A DNA stretch of 64,000 nucleotides from Methanosarcina sp. MSH10X1 (GCF_004099695.1 NZ_SCHL01000011.1:23507-87506); one strand, 5' to 3'. Positions 20,619-29,225 are shown, counted from the stretch's first letter. Numbers and translations: made by a program. Notes: generated by a model from the letters alone, not told the origin.

Positions 20619-20721
20619 CAGGTAAATGCTTCTTCTCTGTAAAGGAGTCAGGTGAAATATCTATTCTTTGAATCAGCTCCGTAATTGGAATTCAGGTGAA
20701 ATACTTATTCTTTGAAATCAG
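20619..20721 (+). repeat. imperfect direct repeats before the FAD oxidoreductase
   Basis: A ~28 base phrase beginning CAGGTGAAATA and containing TATTCTTTGAA occurs at 20649-20676 and again at 20693-20721, offset 44 bases. A weaker third copy begins at 20619 (CAGGTAAATGCTTCTTCTCTG). The last copy ends about 85 bases before the oxidoreductase ATG. This may be an operator array or a local duplication. Confidence 0.5.
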
Positions 20722-20805
20722 AATGGATAGGGGATGCATAGAAAATATGCTTTTAGGTCTTCTTTAATCCATTTCCGGAAATGATCTTGAAGGTTGGGGA
20801 GTTGA

Positions 20806-22158
20806 ATGGAAAGGACATATGATATTATAATTCTCGGGACAGGCACTGCGGGCAGGACTCTTGCAGGCAGGGCAGGGTCATCAGCATTGAAATTCGCCAT
20901 TATTGACTCAAGGGAGTATGGAGGTACCTGCCCGCTCAGAGGCTGTGACCCAAAAAAGACGCTTGCAAGTGTTTCTGAAGCCACGGACTGGAATAACAGG
21001 CTCATAGGAAGAGGTGCAGGGACAAAAGAGCCTTTAAAAGTTGATTGGCCTTCACTTATCAAATTTAAGAGAACTTTTACTGAAGGCTATCCCCGTGAGA
21101 CTGAAGAAATGTTTACGGAAATGGGGATTGACATGTATCGCGGGAGAGCATATTTCGCTGATGAAAATACAGTCGTTGTAGGCGAAGATAGACTCAAAGG
21201 GGAACACATCTTCATTGCCACGGGTTCAAAGCCCAGGAAATTAGGCATACCCGGGGAAGAATATCTTACGACAAGTGAGGGTTTTATGGAAACTGAAAAG
21301 CTCCCCCAAAGGGTCATTTTTATCGGGGGTGGCTATATCTCTTTTGAATTTGCACATATTGCGAGAAGGGCGGGGTCTGAGGTTTTAATCCTGCACAGGA
21401 GCGAAAGGCCGCTCAAGCCTTTCGATTCTGATATGGTGGAGCTGCTTGTAAAAGCCTCAGAAGCATCAGGCATTAAAGTCCTTACAAATAACCCGGTGGT
21501 AGCTGTAGAAAAGGAAAATAACGGTTTTCTGGTCAGAACCGAACTCAAAACCGGAGATAAGTCCGAAACCCAGACTTTTCATGCGGATATGGTCGTTAAC
21601 GGAGCTGGAAGAGTCGCTGATATCGAAGACCTGAAACTTGAAAATGCAGGCGTTAAAACTGAAAAAAAGGGTATTACAGTTGACAAACACATGCAGACTT
21701 CAAACCCCCGCATTTATGCCGGAGGAGACTGTGTGGCCGATGGAATGCAGCTCACTCCCGTAGCAACCCTCCAGGGAAAAGTCGCCGCATCTAACATTCT
21801 GGACGGAGATGGTGCCGAAATTGATTACACCGGTATCCCCAGTGCGGTCTTCACCATTCCTGCCCTGGCTTCGGTAGGAATCAATGCCCCTGAGGACAGT
21901 GATAAGTACAGGGTAATCTTCCGGGACCGAAGCAACTGGAATTCAACACGCAGAGCCGGATTTGAATTTGCAGCATCAAAGGTTATTCTTGATGAAACCA
22001 GTGACCGTATAATGGGAGCTCATATCCTCGGCCCGAATGCTGAAGAAGCCATAAATATTTTCGCTGTGGCAGTAAGGCTTAACCTCAGCATGTCGGATAT
22101 AAAGAAAGTTATCTTCACTTATCCTACGGTATGTTCGGATATTCCTTATATGCTGTAA
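20806..22158 (+). CDS. FAD-dependent disulfide-oxidoreductase relative lacking the catalytic His
   Basis: Flavoprotein of 450 residues, related to dihydrolipoamide dehydrogenase, glutathione reductase and mercuric reductase. It has the FAD dinucleotide motif GTGTAG (11-16) and the redox-active disulfide GGTCPLRGCDPKK (Cys42 and Cys47). A NAD(P) motif FIGGGYISFEFAHIARRAG, the second FAD motif NPRIYAGGDCVADG and a C-terminal dimerisation domain follow. Normal members end with a His-Pro-x4-Glu pair that activates the disulfide from the partner subunit; here the position reads TYPTVCSD, with Tyr for His. Substrate unknown: not a standard Lpd. No acyl-carrier partner genes are nearby. Confidence 0.88.
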   Translation: MERTYDIIILGTGTAGRTLAGRAGSSALKFAIIDSREYGGTCPLRGCDPKKTLASVSEATDWNNRLIGRGAGTKEPLKVDWPSLIKFKRTFTEGYPRETEEMFTEMGIDMYRGRAYFADENTVVVGEDRLKGEHIFIATGSKPRKLGIPGEEYLTTSEGFMETEKLPQRVIFIGGGYISFEFAHIARRAGSEVLILHRSERPLKPFDSDMVELLVKASEASGIKVLTNNPVVAVEKENNGFLVRTELKTGDKSETQTFHADMVVNGAGRVADIEDLKLENAGVKTEKKGITVDKHMQTSNPRIYAGGDCVADGMQLTPVATLQGKVAASNILDGDGAEIDYTGIPSAVFTIPALASVGINAPEDSDKYRVIFRDRSNWNSTRRAGFEFAASKVILDETSDRIMGAHILGPNAEEAINIFAVAVRLNLSMSDIKKVIFTYPTVCSDIPYML

Positions 22159-22285
22159 CCTGGGGCAGGAAGCAGGCAATTAATATTACCAGGAATTTAT
22201 TCAAGAAAGACAGTTTTAAATAAAGTTTCCGCAAACATATTATTCCCTACTGACACCTGAAAGCAAATCTGAAAATGGAGCCGTT

Positions 22286-22999
22286 ATGCCTGAAAAAAAT
22301 CCAGAAAAATCGGACACGCAGGACCTTGTTTCTGAGTATGATCTCCCTGACAATACTCATAATTTCGACCGAATCTGGGCTCTTCTAAAGGAAGAGTATC
22401 CTGATGTAAAACCCTCCCTTAATTACAGCAATCCCCTTGAACTGCTTGTAGCGACAGTGCTTTCAGCCCAGTCAACCGATGTCCAGATTAATAAAGTGAC
22501 TGCGGAACTGTTCAAAAAGTACAGAACCGCAGAAGACTATGCCGGTGCAGACCCGAGGGAGCTTGAGAATAATCTCTACTCTACAGGCTTTTACAAAAGC
22601 AAGGCAAGAAACATTAAAGCCGCTGCACAGATAATTCTTGAAAAACATAACGGCGAAGTCCCGAAGACTATGGAAGAGCTGGTTACTTTGCCAGGCGTGG
22701 GAAGAAAAACCGCCAATATAGTGCTTGCCAGGGCATTCGGGATAATTGAGGGAGTTGCTGTAGATACACATGTAAAAAGGGTTTCGAGAAGGTTGGGATT
22801 CACTAAAAATTCCGATCCTGAGAAAATCGAAAGGGATCTCATCTCGCTTGCTCGAAGGGAAGACCTTGATTCGATTTCCATGACCCTGATTTACCATGGG
22901 AGGAAAATCTGCCAGGCAAGGAAGCCAAAATGCCCCTCCTGCGTTGTGAACCAGTTCTGCCCCTCAAGTATAATATTTATGGCGCGATACTATTCATAA
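22286..22999 (+). CDS. nth: endonuclease III (DNA glycosylase/AP lyase)
   Basis: Base-excision repair enzyme for oxidised pyrimidines. The 237-residue protein has an extra ~25 hydrophilic N-terminal residues before the HhH-GPD core. Catalytic features are the helix-hairpin-helix LPGVGRKTANIV with Lys141, and Asp160 in VAVDTHVKR. The 4Fe-4S cluster is bound by Cys209, 216, 219 and 225 (spacing C-x6-C-x2-C-x5-C). Key residues of bifunctional Nth are all present. The gene ends just before the repeat array, and the last few residues (FMARYYS) are not part of the conserved fold. Confidence 0.96.
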   Translation: MPEKNPEKSDTQDLVSEYDLPDNTHNFDRIWALLKEEYPDVKPSLNYSNPLELLVATVLSAQSTDVQINKVTAELFKKYRTAEDYAGADPRELENNLYSTGFYKSKARNIKAAAQIILEKHNGEVPKTMEELVTLPGVGRKTANIVLARAFGIIEGVAVDTHVKRVSRRLGFTKNSDPEKIERDLISLARREDLDSISMTLIYHGRKICQARKPKCPSCVVNQFCPSSIIFMARYYS

Positions 23000-23002
23000 C
23001 CT

Positions 23003-23890
23003 TAGCTTTTTTAAAAATAGCTTGCCCGCAAGCCTTTTCAAAAAAGGCTTGAGCGAAAACCTTTTGAGAAAAGGTTTTATCGCAAACTTTTTCAAAAAAA
23101 GTTTGATCAAAAACTAATGCTTTATCGAAACCGGTGTAACCGGAGCGTGATCGACCGGCGCAACGCAAGCCTTTTACAAAAAGGCTTGAGCGAAAACTTT
23201 TTCAAAAAAAGTTTTATCAAAAACTCATGTTTTATCTAGACCGGTGTAACCGGGGCGTGATAAACCGGCGCAACGCAAGCCTTTTACAAAAAGGCTTGAG
23301 CGAAAACTTTTTCAAAAAAAGTTTTATCAAAAACTCATGTTTTATCTAGACCGGTGTAACCGGGGCGTGATAAACCGGCGCAACGCAAGCCTTTTACAAA
23401 AAGGCTTGAGCGAAAACTTTTTCAAAAAAAGTTTTATCAAAAACTCATGTTTTATCTAGACCGGTGTAACCGGGGCGTGATAAACCGGCGCAACGCAAGC
23501 CTTTTACAAAAAGGCTTGAGCGAAAACTTTTTCAAAAAAAGTTTTATCAAAAACTCATGTTTTATCTAGACCGGTGTAACCGGGGCGTGATAAACCGGCG
23601 CAACGGTTTCAACGCAAACTTTTTCAAAAAGGCTTGAGCGAAAACTCATGATTTATCGAAACCGGTGTAACCGGAGCGTGATCGACCGGCACAACGGTCG
23701 AGGCACAATGGTTTCGGCGCAATGCAAGCTTTTCCCAAAAAATGTTTTATCACAAACTTTTTGGAAAAAAGTTTGATCAAAAACGCATGTCTATTGAAAA
23801 CCACATAGATGCGTTGTAAACCGACGCAATGCAAGCTTTTCCCAAAAAATGTTTTATCACAAACTTTTTTCCAAAAAGTTTGATCAAAAA
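23003..23890 (+). repeat. tandem hairpin-repeat array with identical 110 bp units
   Basis: About 890 bases of nested repeats between the convergent 3' ends of nth and cbiN. The core is four tandem 110 bp units starting at 23171, 23281, 23391 and 23501 that read as identical until the fourth diverges near 23605. Each unit holds three modules: a hairpin AAGCCTTTT...AAAAGGCTT, a hairpin AAAACTTTTT...AAAAAGTTTT, and a GC-rich block with ACCGGTGTAACCGG and AACCGGCGCAACG. Diverged copies flank the core on both sides. The same modules occur at 31.3, 41.7 and 48.9 kb. Spurious open frames run through it and should not be annotated as proteins. Confidence 0.9.
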
Positions 23891-23961
23891 CGGTATTATT
23901 TCTTTAGTATTATTCCTTTAATCAGTATTGAGCAGTTAGATTGTAAGCCAGCATTAAGAGT

Positions 23962-24267
23962 TCAGGCTTTCTTTTTGAACACTTTTCCAAATCCAAAACT
24001 GATTGCCAGTACTGCAAGAGTTCCGGCTGCTATTGCTGCAACTTCTCCGCTTTTGCCCATGCCTTCAATTGAGTAATCAGGCATTGGAGAACTTATAACC
24101 GGTCCACTTTCTTCCAGGTCGGACAGTTTTGATTCATCGACCACGCCCGCAGCAGCACTCTCCAGTCCGTCTGGATCTGGTGAAGCGAGAAATGGGGCTA
24201 GTATCGCAATCATGAGGGCGACTGCAATCCCAAAATAAAAAAATTTTTTATTAGCTCTACCGCTCAC
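23962..24267 (-). CDS. cbiN: cobalt/nickel ECF transporter small subunit CbiN-like (PDGLE)
   Basis: A 101-residue protein with an N-terminal membrane helix (FFYFGIAVALMIAILAPFLA), the conserved SPDPDGLES motif right after it (PDGLE family), an extracytoplasmic loop and a C-terminal helix (EVAAIAAGTLAVLAISFGFG). It accompanies CbiM/NikM in metal uptake. Its ATG overlaps the cbiM stop by four bases (ATGA), showing translational coupling. Whether the metal is cobalt or nickel cannot be decided from sequence; methanogens need both for corrinoids and F430/Ni enzymes. Confidence 0.9.
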   Translation of the reverse strand: MSGRANKKFFYFGIAVALMIAILAPFLASPDPDGLESAAAGVVDESKLSDLEESGPVISSPMPDYSIEGMGKSGEVAAIAAGTLAVLAISFGFGKVFKKKA

Positions 24268-24929
24268 GCCATTGCCTCCGTTTCAGCTCTCTCGGTTCTC
24301 GTGTTAAGATCGTCTTCAAGAAGGTCAGGCCGGGATTTTGCAATGGCTGTAATTGCAACCGAGGTAATGAGTCCTTCTCCTATGAAGCCGATGATAAGGT
24401 GAAATGTTCCCATAGCTATAAGTCCAGAAACCAGGGGGAAAGTGCCAGCCAGCCATAACTGGATAGTACAGGTAATTGCCGAAATAAAAAGTCCAAGCCA
24501 GGCACCTGCGAAAGCTGCAATATTTGCGCTCAGACCTCTACGGAGGATACTGTAAGTGTAATATCCGACAAATCCAGACACAACTCCCATGTTCAGGATG
24601 TTTGCGCCCATTGTAGTAATTCCTCCGTCAGCAAAGGCAAAACCCTGTACCAGCAGCACCAGCGTCAGCACAAGCACTCCCGCCCAGGGACTTCCGAAAA
24701 CTATAGCTACAAGGGCTGCCCCGACCATATGTCCGCTTGTCCCCATCCCAATTGGAATATTCATGGCCTGGATTGCAAAAATCCCGGCTGCAAGAGCAGC
24801 AAGAATAGGCACTTTCATCTCATCAAGCTCGTTTTTTGCCCACTTAACTGACATTATAATAAATGGAAGGGCAAGAACCCAGTAAATTATTGCATGGTCA
24901 AGCGGTATGAACGAATCAGGTATATGCAT
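24264..24929 (-). CDS. cbiM: cobalt/nickel ECF transporter substrate-binding subunit CbiM/NikM
   Basis: Membrane S-component of an energy-coupling-factor transporter, 221 residues. The mature N-terminus MHIPDSFIP provides the His2 metal ligand typical of CbiM/NikM. The conserved PIGMGTSGHMVGAALVAIVFG and the QGFAFADGGITTMGANILNM segments line the metal site. GAGGG lies before the ATG. It is cotranscribed with cbiN, while cbiQ and cbiO lie about 500 bases upstream on the same strand, separated by a gap carrying a 32 bp periodic motif. Confidence 0.94.
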   Translation of the reverse strand: MHIPDSFIPLDHAIIYWVLALPFIIMSVKWAKNELDEMKVPILAALAAGIFAIQAMNIPIGMGTSGHMVGAALVAIVFGSPWAGVLVLTLVLLVQGFAFADGGITTMGANILNMGVVSGFVGYYTYSILRRGLSANIAAFAGAWLGLFISAITCTIQLWLAGTFPLVSGLIAMGTFHLIIGFIGEGLITSVAITAIAKSRPDLLEDDLNTRTERAETEAMA

Positions 24930-25202
24930 TCATTTTCCCTCTTTTTACCCCTATCTCTTTTTTCCTGTCAAATCAAGCAGGAACCTTTTTTTACGTTGGA
25001 AAATATTCCTGAAACGAGGAATAGAAAACGTTCTAAATATTGAACCTGAAACTCTCTTTCAGCGAAGAACTTAATTTCCAAGAGTCTCTTACAGTGTTTC
25101 TGGTTACTGTTTTCAATGAATATTTTTGATAATAATAGATTGTCCAGTATTACATATATACGTTTTGATATTACTTTGTTCGACGATTTTTCGCTTTCAT
25201 CT

Positions 25203-25302
25203 AATTGAGTATCTCTGTATTTATATATACGTCAAATTGCGTATTCTATATTAACGGTATATATAGAATTGAGTATTCACGGGTAATCGTTTAGTATTAA
25301 AC
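25203..25302. promoter_or_regulatory. 32 bp-spaced direct repeats upstream of cbiM
   Basis: The phrase AATTGAGTAT(C/T) occurs at 25203, 25235 (as AATTGCGTATTC) and 25267, exactly 32 bases apart, i.e. about three helical turns, so the copies face the same side of DNA. It is followed by the inverted repeat GTTTA-GTAT-TAAAC (25289-25302). This sits in the 500 base gap between cbiQ and cbiM, about 275 bases before the cbiM start. The rest of the gap (24930-25429) holds AT-rich TATA-like stretches and no gene. A metal-responsive operator is one reading; no regulator binding site is proven. Confidence 0.5.
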
Positions 25303-25429
25303 TTTATAATCAATAATCTCACCATTTCGAAGCTCTTCTTCCTATTGACCTGCCTGAAAACCTTTTCATAAAGATCGGGAAAAAGAAAAAAAGGATTTTG
25401 AAAAATGAAAATGCCCGCAGCATGAGCCT

Positions 25430-26236
25430 TCAGACAAGAAAATGGATATATGCTATGCTCGCGGTACTGAGAAGCAAAAAGAGTATGTCCGTAGTCCGAA
25501 TTTTTGCTCTGTAATATGCTTTTTCATGGCCGCTCCCATAACCTCTGCAGAGCATGCTGATATACGTCTTTTCTCCCTGCTCATACGAGCGCACGAAAAT
25601 TGCACTTATACTGTGTCCTATTTGTTTGAGAATCCACTTCCTGGGCACCTTACTATTCCATATATTGAAGAGACGCGTCTCCTGTGCAACCTTTATTCTT
25701 TTCAGGACAGCCCAGAACAGGAAAAGATAGCGTACCATCATACTGAGGAGCAGGGTAAATTCCCTTGGAATCCCCATCCTGTCTGCGGCTGCAACCATAT
25801 CCCTGAGTCGGGTGGTTGAAGAAAGCAGGACTATAGCTGTTATGCACACCAGAAACTTCGCAAGCAATGTACTCCCGAAAGCCAGTCCTTCGTAGGTTAT
25901 GCTGAGTCCGAGAGGCAGGTCAAGCGGATAAGGTGTATAATTTTCCACAAAGGAAGGTCTCAGGAAAAGCTGAATAATGGCAATCCCGAGCCCGAAAGGT
26001 AAGACTGCAAGGATTCGAATGAGAAAATATTTTAAGTCCAGCCCTGCGGCAAGCACAAGGAGCATCAAATAGGCTTCTATGGCAAGAAGGCGAACCATAT
26101 TTTTTTCATGAATCCGGGGCAGGCTAACTGCATAAACGATTATCGCAAGTGCAAAAATTAACTTTATCCGGGAGTCAAGCCTGTGCACAGGACTGTCTTT
26201 ATATGATTCGCGTTCGATATCAGTAAGGGTTACCAT
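25430..26236 (-). CDS. cbiQ: ECF transporter transmembrane subunit CbiQ
   Basis: T-component of the cobalt/nickel ECF importer, 268 residues, coupling CbiM to the ATPase. It has the family N-terminus SPVHRLDSRIKLIFALAII, several membrane helices, and the coupling-helix motif AADRMGIPREF together with SYEQGEKTYISMLCRGYG (the second A-R-G-like motif). AAAGGAG lies seven bases before the ATG. It starts 37 bases after the cbiO stop, so cbiO-cbiQ form one unit, with cbiM-cbiN further downstream. Confidence 0.92.
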   Translation of the reverse strand: MVTLTDIERESYKDSPVHRLDSRIKLIFALAIIVYAVSLPRIHEKNMVRLLAIEAYLMLLVLAAGLDLKYFLIRILAVLPFGLGIAIIQLFLRPSFVENYTPYPLDLPLGLSITYEGLAFGSTLLAKFLVCITAIVLLSSTTRLRDMVAAADRMGIPREFTLLLSMMVRYLFLFWAVLKRIKVAQETRLFNIWNSKVPRKWILKQIGHSISAIFVRSYEQGEKTYISMLCRGYGSGHEKAYYRAKIRTTDILFLLLSTASIAYIHFLV

Positions 26237-26273
26237 TAAAAGTTCTCCTTTGAGGAAGAGTTTTCTCTGGTTT

Positions 26274-27257
26274 TCACTTCATCCCTGCCTTCTGGTTTCC
26301 GGGGCCGATAACCCTGAGAATTTCGTCCCTGGCTTTTTCAGCCGTTATCTGTATATTGACGTCGAGTCCTTCCTGCTGGAGCATCTCGAATACCTCAGCT
26401 ACCCTGGGAAGCCTGAGATGGGCTTTCCTGAGAAGTTCGGGATCACTGAAGATCTCTTCCGGGGTTCCATCAGCTTCAAGCCTTCCATGATGGAGAACAA
26501 AAACCCTTTCCGCAAAATAAGGGACAACATCCACATCGTGGGTGGAAAGGAGCAGGGTAATTCCAAGTTCCCGGTTCATTTTCATAATCAGTTCAAGCAC
26601 GCGGGCAGAACTGAGAGGATCAAGGCCGGCGGTTGGCTCATCAAGGACTATAACCTCAGGGCGCATGGCAAGGATGCCTGCAATTGCCACAAGCTTTTTT
26701 TGCCCTCCACTCAGATGATGAGGGGCTCTCTCCTCAAAACCTGTGAGTCCGACCATCTCAAGGGCTTCTTTAACTCTTACTTCGACCTCGCTTCTGGGCA
26801 AACCCATATTAATTGGCCCAAAAGCGATATCTTCCTCGACACTCGGCGCAAGCACCTGGTCGTCAGGGTCCTGAAAAACAATGCCTATGGTCTCCCTGCA
26901 TACCCGGACATTCTTTTTAGTCACTTTTTCTCCCTTTACCAGGACTTCTCCTGAAAGAGGGCGCAGGATTCCATTAAGGTGTTTGAATAAAGTTGATTTT
27001 CCGGCTCCATTAGCCCCAAGCACTGCGACTCTCTCCCCTTTGAACACTTTAAGGTTGATTTTATCCAGGGCGTTTGACTCGAGATGAGGATATCTATGGC
27101 AGAGATCTTTTGCTTCCAGGATAGGAACAATGTTTCTTTCGGAACTGTTACCCGGTTTTTCGGAGCCTGATCCGGATCTATGATTCCTCCTGCCTGTTGT
27201 CTCTTTCGGGAAAATTGCTGCTTCATCGGGGTTATGTGGGGAATTCGGAATACTCAT
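26274..27257 (-). CDS. cbiO: ECF transporter ATP-binding subunit CbiO
   Basis: ABC ATPase that powers metal uptake with CbiQ/CbiM. Motifs are VPILEAKDLCHRYP (A-loop region), Walker A GANGAGKST, Q-loop FQDPDDQV, signature LSGGQKK, Walker B VIVLDEPTAGLD and the H-loop STHDVDVVPY. Compared with usual CbiO proteins (about 280 residues) there is a hydrophilic, low-complexity N-terminal tail of about 45 residues before the ATPase core, with no start codon nearer to it. I start at the ATG giving MSIPNSPHNP; a GTG six codons upstream is also possible. First gene of the cbiOQ unit. Confidence 0.92.
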   Translation of the reverse strand: MSIPNSPHNPDEAAIFPKETTGRRNHRSGSGSEKPGNSSERNIVPILEAKDLCHRYPHLESNALDKINLKVFKGERVAVLGANGAGKSTLFKHLNGILRPLSGEVLVKGEKVTKKNVRVCRETIGIVFQDPDDQVLAPSVEEDIAFGPINMGLPRSEVEVRVKEALEMVGLTGFEERAPHHLSGGQKKLVAIAGILAMRPEVIVLDEPTAGLDPLSSARVLELIMKMNRELGITLLLSTHDVDVVPYFAERVFVLHHGRLEADGTPEEIFSDPELLRKAHLRLPRVAEVFEMLQQEGLDVNIQITAEKARDEILRVIGPGNQKAGMK

Positions 27258-27424
27258 ACTGAAAACGTCCTGCACGAAACTCGCGTCTAACTGCGGAAAC
27301 TAACTTTTTTCAAAATAGTGCTACTATTAATGAAGTTATCTTTTTTATGCGTTATGGTTTATACTTTTCTGCTTTTGAAGTTTAAGAGATAATTATACAA
27401 ATCTTCCCGGCATATTTTTTTCCA

Positions 27425-28522
27425 ATGCAGCGTGTTGTTCTACATGTGGATATGGACTATTTTTTTGCAGCTATTGAAGAGCGGGAAAATCTCGGGCTTC
27501 AGGGAAAAGCCGTTGTGGTCTGCATGCTCTCAGGAAGAAGCGGGCTAAGTGGGGCTGTAAGTACCTGCAACTATATTGCACGGGAATCCGGAATCAGGGC
27601 AGGTATGCCCTGCTCAAAGGCAAAGAAACTGAATCCTGAGGCTGTTTTTTTACCTGTCAGAAAGGATTTCTACACTTCGGTTTCGGACCGGGTTATGGAA
27701 ATTCTCAGAAGTTATGCGGATATCAGCGAGACCGGGGAGGCATTTGAGCAAATCAGCATAGATGAGGCATTCCTGGTAATTACCGACAGGGCAGGTGGGG
27801 ACTTCAGCCTTGCCTATGAGACTGGAATCCAGATTAAGAATGAAATAAAGGATAAGGAAAAACTGACCTGTTCAGTAGGGATAGGTCCGAATAAGCTTAT
27901 TGCCAAGATGGCTTCCTCTGTACAGAAACCTGACGGAATTACAGTTATAAGTCCGGACAAGCTCGAGAGCTTTCTCTGGCCCCTTAAGGTGTCTAAACTC
28001 TGGGGGATCGGAAATGTAACCGCAGGAAAGTTACAGGAAATGGGCATAGTCACATTAAAAGACCTGGCTGAGCACGATGTCATCGACCTGATTTCCACCT
28101 TCGGAAAAACCCGGGGGATCTGGCTTAAACAGGCTGCGGCAGGAATCGATGATTCTCCCGTAAAAGAAAGGGACGGCTCCGAGCAGATAGGGAGGATTGC
28201 AACCCTGCCTGAAGATACCCTTGATATCAACTTTATCTCTCAGTTGCTTGACAGGCTGGCAGGAGATGTAATCTCAAAACTCGATTCAAGGGGGCTCTCC
28301 TTCAGGACTGTAACCGTTACGGTCATAAATTCGAAGTTCAAAATGTATACCAAAAGCCGTACATTAAACCACCCCGCATATTCAAAGGAGACTCTTCTCG
28401 AAGTCGCTAATGAAATCCTGGATGAGTTTCTATCGGAAAGCAGGACTGAGTTCAGGCGTGTAGGGGTCAGGGTAGGGGAGCTACAGAAAACAATGGGTCA
28501 GAAAAGCCTTTTCGATTATTGA
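27425..28522 (+). CDS. dbh: Y-family DNA polymerase IV
   Basis: Translesion polymerase of 365 residues. The palm motifs VLHVDMDYFFAAIEE (first catalytic Asp) and QISIDEAFL (SIDEA, the Asp-Glu pair) are intact. The thumb has helix-hairpin-helix signatures (IGPNKLIAKMAS and LWGIGNVTAGKLQEMGI), and the little-finger domain follows. The end, LQKTMGQKSLFDY, contains a QKSLFDY segment resembling a PCNA-interaction box (Q-x2-L/I-x2-aromatic), though only loosely. No ribosome-binding site is obvious before the ATG, and AATTATA lies about 30 bases upstream, so the mRNA may be nearly leaderless. Confidence 0.95.
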   Translation: MQRVVLHVDMDYFFAAIEERENLGLQGKAVVVCMLSGRSGLSGAVSTCNYIARESGIRAGMPCSKAKKLNPEAVFLPVRKDFYTSVSDRVMEILRSYADISETGEAFEQISIDEAFLVITDRAGGDFSLAYETGIQIKNEIKDKEKLTCSVGIGPNKLIAKMASSVQKPDGITVISPDKLESFLWPLKVSKLWGIGNVTAGKLQEMGIVTLKDLAEHDVIDLISTFGKTRGIWLKQAAAGIDDSPVKERDGSEQIGRIATLPEDTLDINFISQLLDRLAGDVISKLDSRGLSFRTVTVTVINSKFKMYTKSRTLNHPAYSKETLLEVANEILDEFLSESRTEFRRVGVRVGELQKTMGQKSLFDY

Positions 28523-28879
28523 GTTTTCCTCTTCTGAAGTTTTATATTTATTCGGTTTGAGGTACAAAGTACTGTATATAACTCTGACCGTGCTTATATT
28601 CCCGTATTGTTTATCTGACGTTCCCTGCTTCAATTCGGGGAATCTAATATTTCTAATATTACATTTCTCCTTTTCTGTCAATTTCAAAGCATTTTTTCAT
28701 AAAATTTATCAAACAAGAAATGTAATAATAATATGAGTTATATTTCAGAATTGCATCCATGACCTGAAATTCTACTCCCATATTTTCAACGGTGGCTACT
28801 TTTAATTTTTATTTTGTCAGAATGTGTAAATTGGGATAGGAAAGGACGGCTGCAGAAGAGACGGTTAGGAGAGAACTGT

Positions 28880-29134
28880 ATGATTAAAAAACCGTTTACC
28901 ATCCAGTTTCCGGAAAACCCGGTCAGCGGGTTTAGCTGGGATATCGCAACCAGTAATGGACTGCAGGTAACCGGGGACAGGTTTGTTCCCGAGGACGATG
29001 GAAAAATTGGCGGCGGCGGGTACCATATATGGGATATTCAGGTAACGTGCCAGGGAAGCCAAAAGCTTACAGGTACATACCGCAGGGGTAAGCAGATAGC
29101 GAGTTGTTTTGAAATTATTATTGATGCTGAGTAA
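28880..29134 (+). CDS. chagasin-like (I42) cysteine-protease inhibitor, no signal peptide
   Basis: Small inhibitor-fold protein, 84 residues from the ATG preceded by AGGAG (start chosen for this). An ATG 22 codons upstream lacks a ribosome-binding site. It shows the chagasin loops NPVSGFSW (usual NPTTGYxW) and GGGGYHIWDI (usual GxGGxHxW). The third loop, normally R-x-P-W, reads TYRRGKQ. Unlike most I42 members it has no signal peptide, so it would act in the cytoplasm. No papain-like protease gene is nearby, so the target is unknown. A strong hairpin terminator follows. Confidence 0.82.
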   Translation: MIKKPFTIQFPENPVSGFSWDIATSNGLQVTGDRFVPEDDGKIGGGGYHIWDIQVTCQGSQKLTGTYRRGKQIASCFEIIIDAE

Positions 29135-29178
29135 TACCCTGGTCCCCCGAAGGTTTTGATCCCTGCCAGGGATTTTCT

Positions 29179-29225
29179 CCGGCAAAGCCAGATCCGCCCG
29201 GCTTTGCTGGAGGCTCATTTTATTC
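29179..29225 (+). terminator. hairpin terminator after the chagasin-like gene
   Basis: Eleven-base arms CCGGCAAAGCC (29179-29189) and GGCTTTGCTGG (29200-29210) pair with one mismatch. ATTTTATTCCTTTT follows. A smaller stem (TCCCTG/CAGGGA) lies just before. Confidence 0.6.

Noticed and set aside
22977..23834. Small minus-strand proteins inside the repeat array
   Set aside because: Their sequences follow directly from the repeat modules, and they have no ribosome-binding sites.
23003..23890. CRISPR array
   Set aside because: The 110 bp units are tandem and contiguous with no unique spacers of regular length, and no cas1/cas2 or effector genes are nearby.
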